DNA of 64,000 nt. Source: Streptomyces sp. A3M-1-3 (GTDB lineage Bacteria > Actinomycetota > Actinomycetes > Streptomycetales > Streptomycetaceae). The notes below the pieces were generated by a model. That model did no database searches. It was given only the letters and a program-made list of their open reading frames with translations, and was not told where the DNA came from. Both the position numbers and the translations under genes were made by a program. Shown one piece after another: positions 7,571 through 16,896 of this stretch. Every line of letters begins with the position of its first letter. The stretch's first letter is position 1. Location: NCBI RefSeq assembly GCF_024213665.1, contig NZ_JANAVP010000007.1:186001-250000 (forward strand). The letters run 5' to 3'.

Positions 7571-9310
7571 TCACCAACGGGCCCTACTGCGAAGGCCTGT
7601 GAACAGATACGCGCAAAGCAGAGCTACAAGTGACAAAGTGAGTGCCGCGCCGACCGGTTGTGACATGACGCGCATCGCGGCCACCAGCCAACGGTCCGCT
7701 GCGTGCGGCCACTCCACCCACGCCAGTTCCCGCAGCCGGGCCGGAAATCCGACCGCCGAACGGGCGGACGGATGGGCGATCGCCTTGTGTACGAGTGGGA
7801 CGACCAGCACCGGCACCGCGAGTACCGCGGCCAGTCCGGCCGCCGTCGCGCGGAAGACGCCGGCAGCCAGCAGGCCGGCCCAGGCGCAGCCGATGGTGAG
7901 GCCCGCCCAACTCGAGGCGAGCGGGACCCAGTCGGCGGGGAGCTGTGTCACATCTCCCCCGTACACGAGGCGCACCGCCGTCATGGCAGCGGCGGCGGAG
8001 AGGCCGGCGAGCAGCAGCGCGACTCCGGCGGAGACAGTGAGCTTGGCCAAGAGCAGGCCGAGGCGGCGGGGGACGGTGCCGCGGTCGGCGGCGAGGGCGG
8101 GATAGCGGAATTCCTCACCGAAGGCCAGTGCGCCCAGGAGACCCGCGCCGAGGGCGGCGGGCGGCAGCGGGAAGAACTCCGGCCAGGCCGCGAACACCTG
8201 CGGCAACGGGGTGTGGCCGGTGCGGGCGAGGAGGACGGCGATGACGACGGAGCTGGCGAGGACGACCGCCGCCACCAGGGGTGCCGTCCTGACCCCGGCG
8301 ACGCGGCGCAGCTCGTAACGGAAGGGGCGCAGCGGGTTGCGGACCGGATGCGGCAGCGCCGGGGGAGCGAGTGACTCCTCGGCGCCGGACCGGCCGGACG
8401 GGCCGGACGGGCCTGGGACGGCGGAGGCTGCGGTCGGGCCGGAATCACCTACCTCGTCGGCGAGTTGGTGGACGAGGATGCCGTGCCGGAAGGCGGTTTC
8501 GCCGATGATGGCGCAACTGCTGCCGTACACCGAGAGACGGTTGCCGTCCTCGGCGACCACCTCGACGGAGCGCTGGGCCGCCCGCGCCTCCCGTGCGACG
8601 AGGTCCGCGAGTCTGGCGGCGTGCGGCGTCCGCACGGCGACGCGGGGACGGAGCCGGGTGCGGGCGAAGTCGACGGCCTCCTGATCGGCGACCAGCCGCC
8701 CTTCGTCGATGGTGACGACACGGTCGGCCGTCCGCGCCGCCTCCTTGGGGTCGGCGGTGGTGAACAGGACCGTGCCGCCGTGTGCGGCGTGGCCGCGCAG
8801 CAAACCGTGCAGCCAGCTCTGCTCGCGCAGCGAGAGACCGTCGGCGGGCTCGTCGAGGACGAGAGTGCACGGGTCGCCCAACAGCGCGGCGGCCAGCCCC
8901 AGCCGGCGGTCCATGCCGAGCGAGAGGGTGCCCAGCCTCTGGTCGCGGAGCCCTGAGATACCGACGACTTCGAGCATGTCGTCGGCCCGGGACGCCGGGA
9001 CGCCGGAGGCCGCGCAGAGCATGCGGAGCTGGCTGCGGACGGTACGCGCGGGGTGCCCAGGTACGTCTCCGAGCAGCACGCCGACCTCCCGGGCCGGGTG
9101 GGCGATGCGGTGCAGGGGGCGTCCACGGAAGTACGTGACACCGCGGCCGGGTTCGAGTTCGAGCATCAGCCGCAGCACGGTGGTCTTGCCCGAATCCGGG
9201 GCACCCAGGAGGGCCGTGACCCGGCCGGGCCGTGCCTCGAAGGTGAGGTCGTCCACGGCTGGCGGGAGATCTCGGCGGGGGGCGCTGGTCAGTCCGATGG
9301 CCTGGAGCAT
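7571..9310 (-). CDS. ABC transporter: ATPase and ABC-2-type permease fused in one chain
   Basis: 579-residue fusion. Residues 1-290 form an ABC ATPase with Walker A GAPDSGKTT, an altered signature LSLGMDRR (normally LSGGQ) and Walker B TLVLDEPADGL, plus a regulatory tail. A Ser/Gly/Pro linker (about 290-330) leads to about six hydrophobic segments (such as VAAVVLASSVVIAVLLA and LAAVLAVPVLVVPLV) resembling the ABC-2 permease of export systems. A homodimer would make a complete exporter. The substrate is unknown. It lies directly upstream of whiH on the same strand with a 160-bp gap containing the whiH promoter. The ATG start is at 9310. Confidence 0.8.
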   Translation of the reverse strand: MLQAIGLTSAPRRDLPPAVDDLTFEARPGRVTALLGAPDSGKTTVLRLMLELEPGRGVTYFRGRPLHRIAHPAREVGVLLGDVPGHPARTVRSQLRMLCAASGVPASRADDMLEVVGISGLRDQRLGTLSLGMDRRLGLAAALLGDPCTLVLDEPADGLSLREQSWLHGLLRGHAAHGGTVLFTTADPKEAARTADRVVTIDEGRLVADQEAVDFARTRLRPRVAVRTPHAARLADLVAREARAAQRSVEVVAEDGNRLSVYGSSCAIIGETAFRHGILVHQLADEVGDSGPTAASAVPGPSGPSGRSGAEESLAPPALPHPVRNPLRPFRYELRRVAGVRTAPLVAAVVLASSVVIAVLLARTGHTPLPQVFAAWPEFFPLPPAALGAGLLGALAFGEEFRYPALAADRGTVPRRLGLLLAKLTVSAGVALLLAGLSAAAAMTAVRLVYGGDVTQLPADWVPLASSWAGLTIGCAWAGLLAAGVFRATAAGLAAVLAVPVLVVPLVHKAIAHPSARSAVGFPARLRELAWVEWPHAADRWLVAAMRVMSQPVGAALTLSLVALLCAYLFTGLRSRARW

Positions 9311-9412
9311 CGCTTCTCTCGCGGGAGGTGAGACCGCTCGGCGGCAGAGTGGTTACCGCAGCAAGATAACGCGACATTTCCGACTTTTAGTGCAGCGAGC
9401 GGGCCGCGGGTG

Positions 9413-10177
9413 TCAGACCTCTGGGCGGAGCATCGGCGGATTGAGCACAGTCGCTCCCCCGGCCCTGAACAACTGTGCGGGCCGGCCGCCCTGACGGGTC
9501 GTGGTGCCGCCCGCCGGCACCAGGAAGCCGGGAGTCCCGGTCACCTTGCGGTGGAAGTTCCGGGGATCGAGCACGACACCCCAGACCGCTTCGTACACCC
9601 GGCGCAGCTCTCCCACGGTGAACTCCGGGGGGCAGAAGGCGGTGGCGAGCGAGGAGTACTCGATCTTGGACCGGGCGCGCTCCACCCCGTCCGCGAGGAT
9701 CTGCGCGTGATCGAAGGCGAGCGGGGCAGGCTGCTCTCCCTCCCGGCCGAAGCCACCTTCCTGGTTGAGCAGCGCTTCGACAGGAGCCCAGCGCACGCTG
9801 TCGGCGTCCCCGCCGGCCCGGGGTGCGGGGAGGTCGGGTGCGAGCGCCAGATGCGCGACGCTGACCACGCGCATCCGCGGGTCGCGCTCGGGGTCGCCGT
9901 ACGTGGCGAGCTGCTCGAGGTGGGCGCCGTTGCCGGACACCGGGGTGGCGGGGTCGTGGGCGCACAGCCCGGTCTCCTCGGCGAGCTCCCGCGCGGCCGC
10001 CGCCGCCAGATCCTCGTCGCCCCGGACAAAGCCGCCAGGCAGCGCCCACCGGCCCTGGAACGGCGGCTCACCTCGGCGGACCACGAGCGCGCAGAGCGCG
10101 TGCCGCCGCACCGTGAGCACGACCAGGTCGACAGTGACGGCGAAGGGCGGAAAGGCCGACGGGTCGTAGGGGGACAT
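9413..10177 (-). CDS. NUDIX hydrolase with C-terminal winged-helix domain (NrtR-like)
   Basis: 254-residue protein. The N-terminal NUDIX fold carries a complete box, GGFVRGDEDLAAAAARELAE followed by ETGL (G-x5-E-x7-REUxEExGU), so hydrolysis of a nucleoside-diphosphate derivative is possible. The C-terminal 100 residues (FTVGELRRVYEAVWG, NFHRKVTGTPGFL) resemble the winged-helix DNA-binding domain of NrtR-type regulators, which sense ADP-ribose/NAD intermediates. It could be an enzyme, a repressor or both; the intact NUDIX box is less common in pure repressors. ATG start at 10177. Paired direct repeats lie just upstream and may be its own operator. Confidence 0.75.
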   Translation of the reverse strand: MSPYDPSAFPPFAVTVDLVVLTVRRHALCALVVRRGEPPFQGRWALPGGFVRGDEDLAAAAARELAEETGLCAHDPATPVSGNGAHLEQLATYGDPERDPRMRVVSVAHLALAPDLPAPRAGGDADSVRWAPVEALLNQEGGFGREGEQPAPLAFDHAQILADGVERARSKIEYSSLATAFCPPEFTVGELRRVYEAVWGVVLDPRNFHRKVTGTPGFLVPAGGTTTRQGGRPAQLFRAGGATVLNPPMLRPEV

Positions 10178-10188
10178 GCCGCGATCAT

Positions 10189-10219
10189 AGTCGTCTGCCT
10201 GACGATAAACAGTCGTTTG
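10189..10219. promoter_or_regulatory. Direct repeats upstream of the NUDIX/wHTH gene, possible operator
   Basis: AGTCGTCTG (10189-10197) and AGTCGTTTG (10211-10219) are spaced 22 bp, two helical turns, start to start. The first is also the left arm of a partial inverted repeat with GACGAT. They lie 12-42 bp before the start codon, where an autoregulatory site would sit. Confidence 0.4.
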
Positions 10220-10249
10220 GCGATCCGCTTCACTCCCCGTCGCACCGCT

Positions 10250-12280
10250 TCACACCCCGAGCTGAAGCCCATCGGCTGCCTCCTCGACCATCACGAGCCC
10301 GAGCCTGCTGACGCGTACGGCGAAGGGCTCTCCCGCGACCCTCAGTTCGGACAGCTGCAGAGCCCCGAGCGGGGCACTGCGCACCGGAGTGAACGCGACC
10401 GTCCCCGCCGGTGCGTCGGGGCGGATGCCGGCCAGCGTGGCGAGCAGATGGATCCCGGCGGCTGCGGAGACCGCAGCCGGGCGGCAGGCCGCCGGGTGCG
10501 GCAGTGGGGCGCCGCCGGCCGTGCGCTGCTCTCCCGCGTACATCTCAGGGAGCCGATGGCCGAAGGTCTCGGCGGCGTCCAGCACGCCCCTCAGCAGGGC
10601 GCACGCCTCCTTCTCGTAGCCGGCGGCCGCGAGTCCTGCGACGGCAACAGCCGTCTCGTGCACACGCACCGCGCCGCCGCGGTGACCGAAGGGGTTGTAG
10701 CCGGGCTCCCTGCTGCCCAGGCTGCGCAGCCCCCACCCGGAATCCATCGCAGGACTGCCGAGCAGCCTGGCCAGCTGCTCGGTCTGCGCCCCGTCCAGCA
10801 GGCCGGCGGCGAGCCGTCCTGATCCGAGCAGGCCGGTGTCCAGCAGGTGTACCGCTCCGCTGCCGAGGCAGGGCATCGGCCGGCCGTCTGGGCTGAGCGC
10901 GGCGGCCGGTCGTCCGCCCGCCCGGTCCTCGAACCAGAACGCCTCCCGGAACCGCCGGCGCAGCGCTCCCGCCCATTCGCGCAGACCGTCGGCACCCACC
11001 CGGCCGCACTCCGCGAGAAGCTCGGCGCCGAGCAGTGCGGCCCGGTGGGCATGGGCCTGGGTCTCGCACCGCCGCGGGCCGGCCGGGAGCGGTTCCGGGA
11101 GGAGTGCACCGTCCCCGGCCGCGGAGCGCAGCCAGCCAAGGCAGCGCTCGGCGGCCGGGAGCAGTTCCTCAACGTCCCGCTCCGGCAACCCCCAGCGCCT
11201 GGCCTCGGCGAGCACAACGGGGAACGCGAGGGTCGCCTCCATGCCCGTACAGCTCGGCGGGAGATGCGGTCCCGCTGCTCTCAGCGGGCCGGGGATGCGC
11301 CCGGAATCCCGTCCGGATCCGGTCAGTTGGGTGCGGGCGAGCGTACGCAGGGTGTCCGCGGCCAGCCGGGTGCCGAGCGGCAGTGCCATCCGCGCCGCCC
11401 ACAGCGCTTCGGCGGGCGCGAGGCCACACCGCCACGGCGCTCCGGCCGCCAGATACGCGTCGCAGGGATGGGCGGGGGCCCGGAGCAGTAGCGCGCGCAG
11501 GTCGTCGAGGCTGGTGCCGAAGAGTGCCTCTGCGCGGGGGTCGTCCGCCTCTGCCCGGGCGGGTGCCAGGACGGTCGCGGGGCCGCCCGAAGTCCTGGCC
11601 GACCGGTCCCGGCCGGTCCGCAGCTCGATGGTCCGGCTCGCTCCGGGAGCAAGCTCCAGCTCCCAGCGCAGCAGCCCGGCAGAGGCCAGGGCGTCGTCGG
11701 GAGGCGGGTCCGCGGTGATTACGGCCTGCGCCCCCGCGGACGTCCAGCGCAGGCCGGCGGCATGGACGGATGCGGGCAGTTCAGGGCCGGACCGGCCTGC
11801 GGCGATCGCGCTCAGCTCCGCGAGATCGGTGCCCAGTGAGATCTCCACCGGCAGGCGCAGATGGCGGCCCGCGGCGCTGCGCAGGGTGATCCGCTCCGTG
11901 CCGTCCGCGTACCGAAGCCGTTCCACGCTGATGTCGGGGTCGGGTCCGCCGTCGGACGCCGTGCGCACGATGGAGACGAATCGGGCACGGTCGGCGGAGA
12001 CTTGTCTGCCCTGCACGGCTACCGGTTCGCGGCCCGCCACCAGCAGACGGCAGCGGGAGAGCAGCCGACGGCCGGACCGGTAGACGCCCTCCAGGCCCTC
12101 TCCCGTCAGCTGGCCGTGTTCCGCGGAGATCGCGAGGAACGGCACAGCGACACAGATGAGGGAGGCGTGCACCGGCGGCAGCTCCCCGGGACGGCGCCGC
12201 CCGGGTGCCGGCGGCTTCCCGGCCGGTACGGGAGTGTGTCCTGCGGCTGAACGGCGGGCGGAGGGAACGAGGTGGGCCAT
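10250..12280 (-). CDS. Glycogen-debranching-enzyme-like protein (GDE N-terminal domain)
   Basis: 676-residue protein. About 40 Pro/Arg-rich residues precede a GDE_N_bis-type domain (LTGEGLEGVYRSGRRLLSR, FVSIVRTASDGGPDPDISVE) and then an (alpha/alpha)6 barrel-like half typical of amylo-alpha-1,6-glucosidase relatives (SCTGMEATLAFPVVLAEAR, SGWGLRSLGSREPGYNPFGH, HETAVAVAGLAAAGY). A role in trimming alpha-1,6 branches of glycogen or another alpha-glucan is inferred from family, not shown. No signal peptide, so cytoplasmic. The ATG at 12280 is chosen because it begins MAHLVPSARRSAAG and has AAGG upstream. The frame runs open much further upstream, antisense to coding sequence, but that part is not protein-like. 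Confidence 0.75.
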   Translation of the reverse strand: MAHLVPSARRSAAGHTPVPAGKPPAPGRRRPGELPPVHASLICVAVPFLAISAEHGQLTGEGLEGVYRSGRRLLSRCRLLVAGREPVAVQGRQVSADRARFVSIVRTASDGGPDPDISVERLRYADGTERITLRSAAGRHLRLPVEISLGTDLAELSAIAAGRSGPELPASVHAAGLRWTSAGAQAVITADPPPDDALASAGLLRWELELAPGASRTIELRTGRDRSARTSGGPATVLAPARAEADDPRAEALFGTSLDDLRALLLRAPAHPCDAYLAAGAPWRCGLAPAEALWAARMALPLGTRLAADTLRTLARTQLTGSGRDSGRIPGPLRAAGPHLPPSCTGMEATLAFPVVLAEARRWGLPERDVEELLPAAERCLGWLRSAAGDGALLPEPLPAGPRRCETQAHAHRAALLGAELLAECGRVGADGLREWAGALRRRFREAFWFEDRAGGRPAAALSPDGRPMPCLGSGAVHLLDTGLLGSGRLAAGLLDGAQTEQLARLLGSPAMDSGWGLRSLGSREPGYNPFGHRGGAVRVHETAVAVAGLAAAGYEKEACALLRGVLDAAETFGHRLPEMYAGEQRTAGGAPLPHPAACRPAAVSAAAGIHLLATLAGIRPDAPAGTVAFTPVRSAPLGALQLSELRVAGEPFAVRVSRLGLVMVEEAADGLQLGV

Positions 12281-12420
12281 GGGTCGCCTTGTCTGCACTG
12301 CGGACGGTTTCACCGGTCGGCGGCGCGGGTCGCCCCCTTCCACCACACAGCTGAACGGCGAGGCCGGTGAGCTGGTCACGGCCGCAGTGTGGCGGGCCCG
12401 CCGGCCCGGCGTACGCGACC

Positions 12421-13695
12421 TCACTGCTCGCTCCTGACCCCGCGCTGCCCCGTCCGGCGGCGCGCACGGGCCTGCGGCGCCACACCTCCGGGACGGGTCC
12501 TGAGCCTGGCCGGGCTCTTGGGGACCGGTGGGCGCCTCCTCGCCGACTTGGCGTGAGCCGGGGTCTCCCGCTGGTCCCGCTCGCTCCGCAGGCAGCGGCG
12601 CAGGGCCTCCGGGTCCAGGCCTTCGTTGCAGGCATGGTGCAGTAGCTGGGCAAAGTGGTACTCGGAGTCGACGCGCAGTGCCACGCCGAGGGTGACCCGC
12701 GCGCCCGGTTCGTCGCCGGTCGACCAGGCGACCCAACCGGCCAGGGTGAGCGGCGGCGCGCCATGTTCCGCGTACGGACCGACACAGCGGCGCGCCAGTG
12801 CCCGCCAGAGCCGCAGCGCCGGCTGCGCCTCGGGGCCCTCCATCCATTCCGCGGCGATGTCGCGGGTCACCCGGTCCTGAAGGCCGAGGATGACCGTCGC
12901 GGCCTCGTCATGGGTGAGCAACCCGTCGTCCCACCGATCCGCTTCCGGTCCGGACACCGGTGCCGGCGCCCCTTCGAACCTCGTCATCAGCGCCCGCGCC
13001 AGCCCGAGGGTTTCGGAGCCGACCTGCTCGCGGTCCGCCCCGCCCAGGATCCTGGGCACCAGCGCGGCCCCTGCGGCGTCCAGGGCGAGCTCCTGTTCCA
13101 CCGCAGCAGGGCCGCCCCACGGCGCCAGGCGCGCCTCCATCTCCTTCAGCGAACCCCGCACCTGCACTCCCGCGTAAGTGGCCGCCGCCGCCATGACGGA
13201 CGTCCCGGGGAGGGCCAGCGCGCTTCCCTCGGGCGGACAGCACCGCGTATCGGGACAGCAGAAGGACCAGTAGCGTCCGTCGGAGATGCACAGCGCCTCG
13301 AGCACCGGCACCTCCAGCGCGCCGCATGCGGTGCGCAGCCGCTGAGCGAGGGGCCGCAGCCGCTCCATCACCTGCTGCCCGGTTTCGCCCTCCGCCGGGT
13401 CCAGGCAGAGGAAGACGATGATGCCTTCGGGGCGCGCACCACGGCGTTCGCTGCCGGTCACCAGGCAGTCGGCGAGCTGTTCCGCGGTCTGCGCCCACTC
13501 CCCCGGCGCGCGGGGGATGCCGAGCCGCAGCCGTCCGCCGAAGCGGCCACGACTCCCGTGCAGCGCGACCATGACGATTGATTCGGTCGGGTGGAAGCCC
13601 ATCAAGTACGGCAGGGCATCGGCGAGTTCGGCCGGGCTGCGCAGGGTGATCTGCTGCTCGGAGGACGGCCCGGTGGATTCTTGGTGCTTGGTCAT
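12421..13695 (-). CDS. DUF4192 domain-containing protein
   Basis: 424-residue protein with the DUF4192 pattern: an early [19 protein letters not shown] segment, a central Cys-rich stretch ([20 protein letters not shown]), and the C-terminal [23 protein letters not shown] very basic tail (Arg/Lys-rich, about the last 60 residues) follows and may bind nucleic acid. DUF4192 is widespread in actinobacteria and has no established function. It is divergent from the RecQ-like helicase gene, sharing a 109-bp intergenic region with a DnaA-box-like palindrome. ATG start at 13695. Confidence 0.75.
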   Translation of the reverse strand: MTKHQESTGPSSEQQITLRSPAELADALPYLMGFHPTESIVMVALHGSRGRFGGRLRLGIPRAPGEWAQTAEQLADCLVTGSERRGARPEGIIVFLCLDPAEGETGQQVMERLRPLAQRLRTACGALEVPVLEALCISDGRYWSFCCPDTRCCPPEGSALALPGTSVMAAAATYAGVQVRGSLKEMEARLAPWGGPAAVEQELALDAAGAALVPRILGGADREQVGSETLGLARALMTRFEGAPAPVSGPEADRWDDGLLTHDEAATVILGLQDRVTRDIAAEWMEGPEAQPALRLWRALARRCVGPYAEHGAPPLTLAGWVAWSTGDEPGARVTLGVALRVDSEYHFAQLLHHACNEGLDPEALRRCLRSERDQRETPAHAKSARRRPPVPKSPARLRTRPGGVAPQARARRRTGQRGVRSEQ

Positions 13696-13733
13696 GGCAC
13701 GACGGTCCCGCGGCAGCCCTCACCGCGCGACCC

Positions 13734-13755
13734 CTGTGGATAAAGTTATCCACAG
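13734..13755. promoter_or_regulatory. Palindrome of two inverted DnaA-box-like 9-mers
   Basis: CTGTGGATAA (13734-13743), AG, then TTATCCACAG (13746-13755): a perfect 10-bp inverted repeat. Each arm contains TTATCCACA, the classical DnaA-box consensus; Streptomyces boxes are usually TTGTCCACA. It lies in the short intergenic region between the divergent DUF4192 and RecQ-like genes, 50 bp before the latter. It could bind DnaA or an unrelated dimeric regulator; the symmetry suits a dimer. Confidence 0.5.
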
Positions 13756-13804
13756 GCCGGCGCCCGCATTGGGCAATGTCAGAGCCATCAGGTTGCATGG
13801 GGGC

Positions 13805-15967
13805 ATGAGCAACGCAGACCTCAGGTCCTCGGCCGATTCGGTTCTCGCCCGCCTCGTCGGTGACGCCACCGGCGGCGCCCGGCTGCGCGAGGACCAGTGG
13901 CGGGCGATTGAGGCGCTCGTCGCGGACAAGCGCCGGGCCCTCGTCGTCCAGCGCACCGGCTGGGGCAAATCTGCGGTGTACTTCGTCGCCACCTCGCTGC
14001 TGCGCAAGCGCGGCAGCGGCCCGACGGTGATCGTCTCGCCTCTGCTTGCGCTCATGCGCAACCAGGTCGAGGCCGCCGCACGAGCCGGCATCCGGGCCCG
14101 GACCATCAACTCCTCCAATCCGGAGGATTGGGAGACTATCCAGGCCGAGGTCGCCGCGGGCGACGTGGATGTCCTGCTGGTCAGCCCCGAGCGGCTGAAC
14201 AATCCCGAGTTCCGTGATCAGGTGCTGCCGAAACTGGCTGCGGCCACCGGCCTGCTGGTGGTCGACGAGGCGCACTGCATCTCCGACTGGGGCCACGACT
14301 TCCGACCCGACTACCGGCGGCTGCGCACGATGCTGGCCGATCTCCCGCCCGGCGTCCCCGTGCTCGCCACCACCGCGACCGCGAACGCCCGCGTGACCGC
14401 CGATGTCGCGGAGCAGCTCGGTACGGGGGCGGGCACAGACGCCCTGGTGCTGCGCGGCCCGCTGGACCGGGAGAGCCTGAGTCTGGCTGTCCTGCGCCTC
14501 CCGGACGCCGCCCACCGGCTGGCCTGGCTCGCCGACCATCTCACCGAGCTGCCGGGGTCCGGGATCATCTACACCCTCACGGTGGCCGCGGCCGAGGAGG
14601 TCACCGCGTATTTGCGCCAGTGTGGGCACACCGTCGCCTCGTACACGGGCCGGACGGAGAACGCGGAGAGACAGCAGGCAGAGGAAGATCTGCTGGCGAA
14701 CCGGGTCAAGGCGCTGGTCGCCACATCCGCCCTGGGCATGGGTTTCGACAAGCCCGATCTCGGATTCGTGGTGCATCTCGGATCTCCCTCCTCTCCGATC
14801 GCCTACTACCAGCAGGTCGGCCGTGCCGGACGCGGCGTGGAGCACGCGGAAGTGCTGCTGCTGCCGGGGCAGGAGGACGAGGCGATCTGGAAGTACTTCG
14901 CCTCGGTCGCCTTTCCGCCGGAGCAGCTGGTGCGGCGCACCCTCGATGTGCTCGCGCAGGCCGGAAAGCCGCTCTCGCTGCCTGCCCTCGAACCACTGGT
15001 GGAACTGCGGCGCACGAGGCTGGAGACGATGCTCAAGGTCCTGGACGTGGACGGCGCGGTACATCGGGTGAAAGGCGGCTGGACGTCCACGGGAGAGCCC
15101 TGGGCGTACGACGCCGAGCGCTATGCGTGGGTCGCGCGACAACGGTCGGCCGAGCAGCAGGCGATGCGTGACTACGCGTCGGAGACGGGTTGCCGGATGG
15201 AGTTCCTGCGCCGTCAGCTCGACGACGAGGAGGCAGCGCCCTGCGGACGCTGTGACAACTGCGCGGGGGCCCGGTTCACCGACGCGGTGTCCACGGCGGC
15301 CCTGGACACCGCGCGCGGGGAGCTCGGCAGGCCGGGTGTGGAGCTGGAGCCCCGGCGGATGTGGCCGACCGGTCTCGCTTCGGTCGGGGTGGATCTCAAG
15401 GGCCGGATTTCCGTAAGCGAGTTGGCCTCTCCCGGGCGGGCTCTGGGACGGCTCTCCGACATCGGGTGGGGGAACCGGCTGCGCCCGCTGCTCGCTCCGC
15501 AGTCCCCGGACAGGCCGGTTCCGGACGATGTCGCGCAGGCCGTCGTGAGCGTGCTCGCCGACTGGGCGAAGGGACCGGGAGGCTGGGCGTCCGGAGCGGA
15601 GGGCGCACCCGCACGGCCGGTGGGGGTCGTCACCGTTGCATCGCGCAGCAGGCCCGAGTTGATCGGCTCCCTGGGCGAGCGGATCGCCGCCATCGGCCGG
15701 ATGCCGCTGCTCGGTTCCGTGGAGTACGCCCCTGGGGCACCGGAGGGCCGTATCCCGGCGTCCAACAGCGCCCAGCGGGTGCGGGCGCTGCACCAGGCAC
15801 TCACGGTGCCTCCCGCACTGTCCGATGCGGTCGCCGCCGCCGGCGGTCCGGTTCTGCTGGTCGACGACCTCTCGGAGAGCGGCTGGACGCTCGCCGTGGC
15901 GGCGCGGTTGCTGCGCAAAGCCGGTGCGCAGGAGGTGTTTCCGCTGGTCCTCGCCGTTCAGGGATAG
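13805..15967 (+). CDS. RecQ-like DNA helicase fused to a phosphoribosyltransferase-like C-terminal domain
   Basis: 720-residue protein. Residues 1-500 form a superfamily 2 helicase of the RecQ type: motif [16 protein letters not shown] box [20 protein letters not shown], motif III ATTATAN, motif [11 protein letters not shown], then the RecQ zinc site CGRCDNCAG with an upstream Cys. The last 200 residues lack an HRDC domain. Instead they carry a motif like the PRPP loop of type I phosphoribosyltransferases ([17 protein letters not shown]) in a Rossmann-like context. This is a known actinobacterial architecture without assigned function. It probably unwinds DNA during repair; the tail could bind a nucleotide. 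ATG start at 13805, with a weak G-rich ribosome site. Confidence 0.82.
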   Translation: MSNADLRSSADSVLARLVGDATGGARLREDQWRAIEALVADKRRALVVQRTGWGKSAVYFVATSLLRKRGSGPTVIVSPLLALMRNQVEAAARAGIRARTINSSNPEDWETIQAEVAAGDVDVLLVSPERLNNPEFRDQVLPKLAAATGLLVVDEAHCISDWGHDFRPDYRRLRTMLADLPPGVPVLATTATANARVTADVAEQLGTGAGTDALVLRGPLDRESLSLAVLRLPDAAHRLAWLADHLTELPGSGIIYTLTVAAAEEVTAYLRQCGHTVASYTGRTENAERQQAEEDLLANRVKALVATSALGMGFDKPDLGFVVHLGSPSSPIAYYQQVGRAGRGVEHAEVLLLPGQEDEAIWKYFASVAFPPEQLVRRTLDVLAQAGKPLSLPALEPLVELRRTRLETMLKVLDVDGAVHRVKGGWTSTGEPWAYDAERYAWVARQRSAEQQAMRDYASETGCRMEFLRRQLDDEEAAPCGRCDNCAGARFTDAVSTAALDTARGELGRPGVELEPRRMWPTGLASVGVDLKGRISVSELASPGRALGRLSDIGWGNRLRPLLAPQSPDRPVPDDVAQAVVSVLADWAKGPGGWASGAEGAPARPVGVVTVASRSRPELIGSLGERIAAIGRMPLLGSVEYAPGAPEGRIPASNSAQRVRALHQALTVPPALSDAVAAAGGPVLLVDDLSESGWTLAVAARLLRKAGAQEVFPLVLAVQG

Positions 15968-16184
15968 CGGGATGAGTCGTCAGTGGCGCAGCGGGGCAAG
16001 GATATGAACGGCATACCGACTGAATCCGGTCGGTCGTCCCAATTGCTCGTTGCCGCAGACTGACCGGCCCGCAAGAATTGGAAGCGCTCCCGGCACGGCC
16101 CGCTCCCGGTCCGCCAGGGCTGTGCCGCGGTGCGCCCTCACCCAACCCTGCCCGCATTGTGGGCGTGTAGCCGAAGGGAGGACC

Positions 16185-16814
16185 GTGACCTTCGGATTCG
16201 CTCCGTCCGCAGCAGCGTCGATGCCCGCGTCCGCCGATGCCGCCAACCGCCTCGGCCGGATGCTCGAGCCCGCCGAATGGGCCGCCGCGGGGATTCCGTT
16301 GCTGCGCAATCCTCGGGAGGTCGTCAGCGGCCTCCACGCCCGGCACCGTCCGATGCCCTCGACCGCTGTGATCGCCGTCCTCGGACCGGAGGAACGGCTC
16401 GCGGCAAGCGCCTCGTTCACCCGGCGCTCGGCCGCGGCCGACGGCTGGGAGTTCCGCAACTCGCTGCTCGCCCAGCTCCGCCGGGTCATTCCACACGATC
16501 TGCGCCGCCGCACGCCCGTGCGGACAGCCGTTCTGCTCTACTGCCGCGACGGGGACGAGCGCTGGACCGAGGAGGACGGCGCATGGATGTGGGGGCTGCG
16601 CGACGCCTGCACCCTGCATGGGCTGCGCTGCGGCGCGTACATCACACTCACGCGCGGCGGCTGGCAGGTACTCGGCGAGGGCCGCGGTGGCCGGCACCCG
16701 AGCTCCGAGTCACGGCCCGGCCGGCTCGCGGATACGGGAGGGAAGGCAGACCCCGCCCCGGTGCGTACCGGCGGCGGTTCGGCCGAGGCGCTGCGGCGTA
16801 CGGCAGCCCGCTGA
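16185..16814 (+). CDS. Conserved actinobacterial protein of unknown function
   Basis: 209-residue protein I do not recognise. It is hydrophilic without signal or membrane segments. It has a compact central part (STAVIAVLGPEERLAASASF, WEFRNSLLAQLRRVIPHDL, RTAVLLYCRDGDERWTEED, WGLRDACTLHGLRCGAYITL) and a disordered, Arg/Gly-rich tail of about 50 residues. The GTG at 16185 has an excellent AGGGAGG upstream. Longer frames starting further upstream lack ribosome sites. It follows the RecQ-like gene after 217 bp and converges on another unknown gene. Confidence 0.65.
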   Translation: MTFGFAPSAAASMPASADAANRLGRMLEPAEWAAAGIPLLRNPREVVSGLHARHRPMPSTAVIAVLGPEERLAASASFTRRSAAADGWEFRNSLLAQLRRVIPHDLRRRTPVRTAVLLYCRDGDERWTEEDGAWMWGLRDACTLHGLRCGAYITLTRGGWQVLGEGRGGRHPSSESRPGRLADTGGKADPAPVRTGGGSAEALRRTAAR

Positions 16815-16829
16815 CCCGCGGCGAATCAC

Positions 16830-16868
16830 CGCCCGGCCGCCCTCGCAGCAGTGAAGGGCCACCGGGCG
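16830..16868. terminator. Hairpin between convergent unknown genes
   Basis: Outer stem CGCCCGG/CCGGGCG (7 bp), a two-base internal loop, and inner stem GCCCT/AGGGC with an 11-nt loop, lying between stops at 16814 (+) and 16897 (-). It probably terminates in both directions. Confidence 0.6.
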
Positions 16869-16896
16869 GCGCAGGCTCCGCCAGGACGGGCAGGCG

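Noticed and set aside
12281..12847. Upstream extension of the debranching-enzyme-like gene
   Set aside because: The frame stays open but overlaps the DUF4192 gene and is Arg/Pro-rich without motifs. The ATG at 12280 has a ribosome site and family-like sequence.
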